Source: Brucella thiophenivorans
GTDB taxonomy: Bacteria > Pseudomonadota > Alphaproteobacteria > Rhizobiales > Rhizobiaceae
NCBI RefSeq assembly: GCF_002252445.1
Contig: NZ_NNRJ01000016.1
Location: 42,792 to 106,791 of the forward strand
Length of the DNA: 64,000 bases
Direction: 5' to 3'
Shown here: piece by piece, positions 61,304 through 64,000 of the stretch
Layout of the letters: every line of letters begins with the position of its first letter
Numbering within the stretch: position 1 is the first letter of the stretch
Notes under the pieces: generated by a model
What the model was told of the DNA's origin: nothing
Seen by the model: only the letters and a program-made list of their open reading frames with translations
Databases searched by the model: none
Position numbers and translations under genes: made by a program

Positions 61304-62425
61304 TCAGGCGATTTTCAAAGCATTTCGAGCATTGGCGATTGCTTCCGGCAGCGCTGCTTCGAACATGTCCAATTGTTCACTCACACCGACACTGACGCGA
61401 ATGCAGCGATCAAGTACAGGTGCTCCGGGCTTGCGGACGAAGATGTCGCGTTCTATCAGTCCATTTAGAATGGCTGTTGCGAAGCTTCCGTCAAGTCCAC
61501 AATCAATGGTAACGAAATTGGTGGCCGAGGGGATAGGCTTTAACCCATGCCGTTCTGCGATTTTTGCGATTCGATCCCTGCCAGCGCGAATTTTGCCAAC
61601 CACATCGCGCAAATAATCCTGATCTTTCAAGGCCGCAATTGCAGCCGCCTGCGCAATCCGGCTGACGGCGAAATGATCGCGGACCTTGTCAAAGGACTTA
61701 ATTGCATCGGCGCATCCGACAACATAACCCACGCGAATTCCGGCAAGTCCGTAGGCTTTTGAAAAAGTACGCATGCGCAGAACATTGGGACGGTCGAGTT
61801 CAAATGCAGGGAAGGCGGATGCCGGACCGGTTTCGCTATAGGCTTCATCAAGGATCAGCATCGTCGTTTTCGGGAGGTGCTCGATGAATGCTTGAATTTC
61901 TGTCCCTTCATGCCATGTACCCATGGGATTATCGGGGTTAGCTATATAAAGCAGTGCCGGGTTTTCCTCACGTGCTTTGTGGATCAGAGCGTCGAGATCA
62001 GGCTTGTCCTGATTGTAAGGAACTGTCAGCAAATGTCCGCCGAAACCCGCCACGTGATAATTGAATGTGGGATAGCCACCGAGCGAGTTGATGACCCTGT
62101 CGCTTTGCTGAACATATTGCCTGACGACCAGCCCGAGCAAAGCATCGACGCCCGCACCGGGCATGATGTTCTCAGGCTTTACCTGATGATGCGCGGCAAT
62201 TGCATGACGCAGTTCATGGTTTTCAGGATCGCCATACTTCCAGACCTCAGAAGCTTCTGCTTGTATGGCGTTGATGACAGACGGGGCGGGCCCAAAGCTG
62301 CTTTCATTCGCACCGATGCGTGCTGAGAAAGGCCTTCCGCGCTGCAATTCCAGTGTTTCTGGGCCAATGAAAGGTACGGTGGACGGGAGGCTTTCAACGA
62401 GCGGTGTAAGACGAGGCGATGCCAT
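61304..62425 (-). CDS. PLP-dependent aminotransferase (HisC-like)
   Basis: A 373-residue fold-type I aminotransferase. ARIGANESSFGPAPSVINAI is the N-terminal histidinol-phosphate aminotransferase-like motif, YIANPDNPMGT binds cofactor, LDEAYSE carries the pyridine-binding Asp, and TFSKAYGLAGIRVGY has the Schiff-base lysine (about 223). It may be a second HisC or an aromatic aminotransferase; no his genes are near. ATG follows a GGAAGT site. Confidence 0.92.
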   Translation of the reverse strand: MASPRLTPLVESLPSTVPFIGPETLELQRGRPFSARIGANESSFGPAPSVINAIQAEASEVWKYGDPENHELRHAIAAHHQVKPENIMPGAGVDALLGLVVRQYVQQSDRVINSLGGYPTFNYHVAGFGGHLLTVPYNQDKPDLDALIHKAREENPALLYIANPDNPMGTWHEGTEIQAFIEHLPKTTMLILDEAYSETGPASAFPAFELDRPNVLRMRTFSKAYGLAGIRVGYVVGCADAIKSFDKVRDHFAVSRIAQAAAIAALKDQDYLRDVVGKIRAGRDRIAKIAERHGLKPIPSATNFVTIDCGLDGSFATAILNGLIERDIFVRKPGAPVLDRCIRVSVGVSEQLDMFEAALPEAIANARNALKIA

Positions 62426-62586
62426 TTTACTTCCAATTGATTTCGTCGTGAGCTTGAGAATAACTGTGGAGAAGCTTTGTCATCCCACAAGCTCCAGGGA
62501 CAAGCACTTTCACCACGCATAACAATTTCGGCAAGCTTCTGCCACTGACTGATTTAAAATGGACCTCAATTTTTGCTGCGTTTTTG

Positions 62587-63513
62587 CTAGTGAATCTCCA
62601 AAACTTTCACACATGAATCAAGGTCATGGGTGGCGAGATGGGCGTAGCGCATCGTCATCTGCAAAGTCTGGTGCCCAAGCCACATTTGGACGCGCCGAAT
62701 ATCAATGCCACCCCGCACCAATCTGGATGCACAGGTATGACGCAGAATATGCGGTACGACTTGGTCATCTGTTCCGAGTCCCACCTCAAGCTTGGCGTCG
62801 TTCCATATCTGGCGGAATCGAACCTGATTGAGCATTGAGAAGGGACCCTTAAGTCTTTGACGTTCAATCGCAGTCGCTTTTCTCGCACGACGGGTCAATG
62901 GAACGGTCCGGCTTCTGTTAGATTTTGTGAGCCAGAACGTAACACGCTGGTCTTGGGCGTCATTCCAGGTCAAACCGATTGCTTCTCCGAGACGACAGCC
63001 GGTGTCGACGAGAAAAACCGCTAATCTATAACTGTCTTCGCATCGGACCTTGATAGCAGAAAATAGTCGTTTTTCTTCTTCATGTTCGAGAAAACGAATG
63101 CGGCCCACACGCTCTTTCTGTCGGACAAATTCCGGCAGGCTGTAAATGTCCCCCATTTTATTCGCCTTTCGCAGCAGTTTGCTCAACGCAGCCATCTTTC
63201 TATTGATGGTTGCGTTGCTGTTACCGCGCTCGCGAAGCGAACCTATGACAGAGTCCAGCATTTCCTGATCAAAACCTGAAAAGCGAACGCCTTTCAAAAT
63301 CTCGTCAATCTCACCCAGAAACGATTTAACGTTATACTTGTGCGAGCCGTCATCCCAGAGAATGTTGATATACTTTCCTGCCAGTTCAGCCAGCGAGAAT
63401 TTTTCGACAATTCTGTGCTTCTGATTCCTGACAGACGTATATTCCAGATTATAATCGATGATTGACGAATACGTATCGCCACTATCGATCGTCGTGCCCC
63501 CAACGATGATCAT
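62587..63513 (-). CDS. Tyrosine-type site-specific recombinase/integrase
   Basis: A 308-residue recombinase. The N-terminal SAM-like core-binding domain spans about 35-125. Catalytic residues: R174 in DTGCRLGEA, K197 in LTKSNRSRTVPL, H255 and R258 in HILRHTCASRL, H281 in LGHQ, and nucleophile Y290 in TMRYAHL. All are intact, so it could be active. It is not XerC or XerD by length and N-terminus. No excisionase, cargo or tRNA gene adjoins it, so it looks like the remnant of an integrated element. Confidence 0.9.
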   Translation of the reverse strand: MIIVGGTTIDSGDTYSSIIDYNLEYTSVRNQKHRIVEKFSLAELAGKYINILWDDGSHKYNVKSFLGEIDEILKGVRFSGFDQEMLDSVIGSLRERGNSNATINRKMAALSKLLRKANKMGDIYSLPEFVRQKERVGRIRFLEHEEEKRLFSAIKVRCEDSYRLAVFLVDTGCRLGEAIGLTWNDAQDQRVTFWLTKSNRSRTVPLTRRARKATAIERQRLKGPFSMLNQVRFRQIWNDAKLEVGLGTDDQVVPHILRHTCASRLVRGGIDIRRVQMWLGHQTLQMTMRYAHLATHDLDSCVKVLEIH

Positions 63514-63666
63514 AGCAAGTCCCCCACATTTTCATGGAGAACACACTTAAAGAATTTAAAAATAAAGCACAAGATAAGCAAGCTAATATTAGTCGGAGAC
63601 ATATTATGATCCTCTAAAGACCCCTTTGCCCCCTTAGTTCGTTCCCGTAACTCTTCATTTTGCTCA

Positions 63667-63686
63667 TTCGAAATCCCCATTTCGAA
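63667..63686. repeat. Perfect hairpin upstream of the recombinase
   Basis: TTCGAAAT / ATTTCGAA with a CCCC loop, about 155 bases before the recombinase start. It could be a regulatory or arm-binding site; no more can be said. Confidence 0.4.
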
Positions 63687-63725
63687 AGAACATAGGCTCA
63701 AGCTTCTAAAAGCGCTTGGGATGCT

Positions 63726-63754
63726 CTGACGCCAACAATTAGGGCTGGCGTCAG
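63726..63754 (-). terminator. Hairpin after the porin gene
   Basis: CTGACGCCA / TGGCGTCAG, 9-bp perfect stem with an 11-nt loop, 21 bases after the porin stop codon. No T-run follows at once on the minus strand, so termination is likely but not certain. Confidence 0.5.
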
Positions 63755-63774
63755 TCGTTTATATTAGACGTCTA

Positions 63775-64000
63775 TTAAAATGAGCGCTGGAAGCGGATGA
63801 TGCCGCCGAAAGCGTCCTTGTTATACGCACGACCGTCTGCGAAAGCCGGATGATCACTATCCCAACGAGTATAGGTGACTTCTGGAGTGATGGTGAAGCC
63901 TGGAACCAACTGATAAGCAACGTTTGCTGCGATTGCGGTCTTGCCCCAATCTTCATATGCGCCTTGAAGGTTGAAGGTAGCCTTGTCGGTTGCCTTGAAC
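63775..64000 (-). CDS. Omp2-like porin, C-terminal end
   Basis: The last 74 residues of an outer-membrane porin of the alphaproteobacterial Omp2 type. Alternating beta-strand text such as [40 protein letters not shown] and the terminal [12 protein letters not shown], ending in phenylalanine as recognised by the Bam machinery, matches Brucella/Ochrobactrum Omp2 proteins. The gene runs off the right edge. Start and the eyelet loop are outside the window, so Omp2a or Omp2b cannot be assigned. Confidence 0.85.
   Translation of the reverse strand, partial: FKATDKATFNLQGAYEDWGKTAIAANVAYQLVPGFTITPEVTYTRWDSDHPAFADGRAYNKDAFGGIIRFQRSF

Overview
The window looks like a chromosomal segment of an alphaproteobacterium of the Brucella/Ochrobactrum group (Brucellaceae, Hyphomicrobiales). 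The signs are a MucR-type zinc-finger regulator, a feuN-feuP-feuQ locus, the order ccmI-ccmE-ccmF-ccmH / degP / two-component pair / glnE / pleC known from rhizobia, an Omp2-type porin end, and moderate GC with intergenic palindromes of the rhizobial AAAAGTG...CGGTTTT kind. No rRNA, tRNA, CRISPR array or insertion sequence was seen.

Layout. 1-14.5 kb is core genome: msrB-ptrB, mucR, an orphan DnaA-domain-IV-like protein coupled to a DUF6456 protein, an amidase, a SufE-family protein, a DivJ-like membrane histidine kinase followed by a peptidoglycan-binding protein, DUF1491 and DUF2336 genes, and an operon of a class A penicillin-binding protein with DUF1214 and DUF1254 genes.

14.6-29.2 kb is one continuous, co-oriented structural cluster of the Rhodobacter capsulatus gene-transfer-agent (GTA) type: small and large terminase, portal, a small membrane protein, prohead protease, capsid, connectors, tail protein, two tail-assembly chaperones, a short tape measure, three hub/baseplate proteins with an NlpC/P60 peptidase, a 1268-residue tail-tip protein and a small holin-like protein. 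No integrase, repressor or replication gene lies in the cluster, as expected for a GTA and not for an active prophage. A sigma70-like promoter followed about 70 bp later by a strong intrinsic terminator stands just in front of it: either a small RNA or an attenuated leader. The second chaperone has no start codon and lies in the -1 frame behind a slippery A_AAC_CCT placed against the stop codon of the first. This reads as a G/GT-type programmed frameshift.

29.2-49 kb is envelope and signalling: feuN-feuP-feuQ (TTG and CTG starts), a lipoprotein, the cytochrome c maturation operon, degP, an OmpR/EnvZ-type pair, glnE, a PleC-like kinase and pepN. 49-62.5 kb holds transporters, a uracil-DNA-glycosylase-like protein, ETF-ubiquinone oxidoreductase (its 3' end lies in a 126-bp tandem duplication), an endonuclease/phosphatase-family protein, AMP nucleosidase, a glutathione S-transferase, small exported proteins and a HisC-like aminotransferase. 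The last 1.5 kb holds a solitary tyrosine recombinase and the C-terminal end of an Omp2-like porin.

Many starts are placed on ribosome-binding sites and family N-termini, so they often lie inside the longest open frame. All assignments come from reading motifs; no database search was run.
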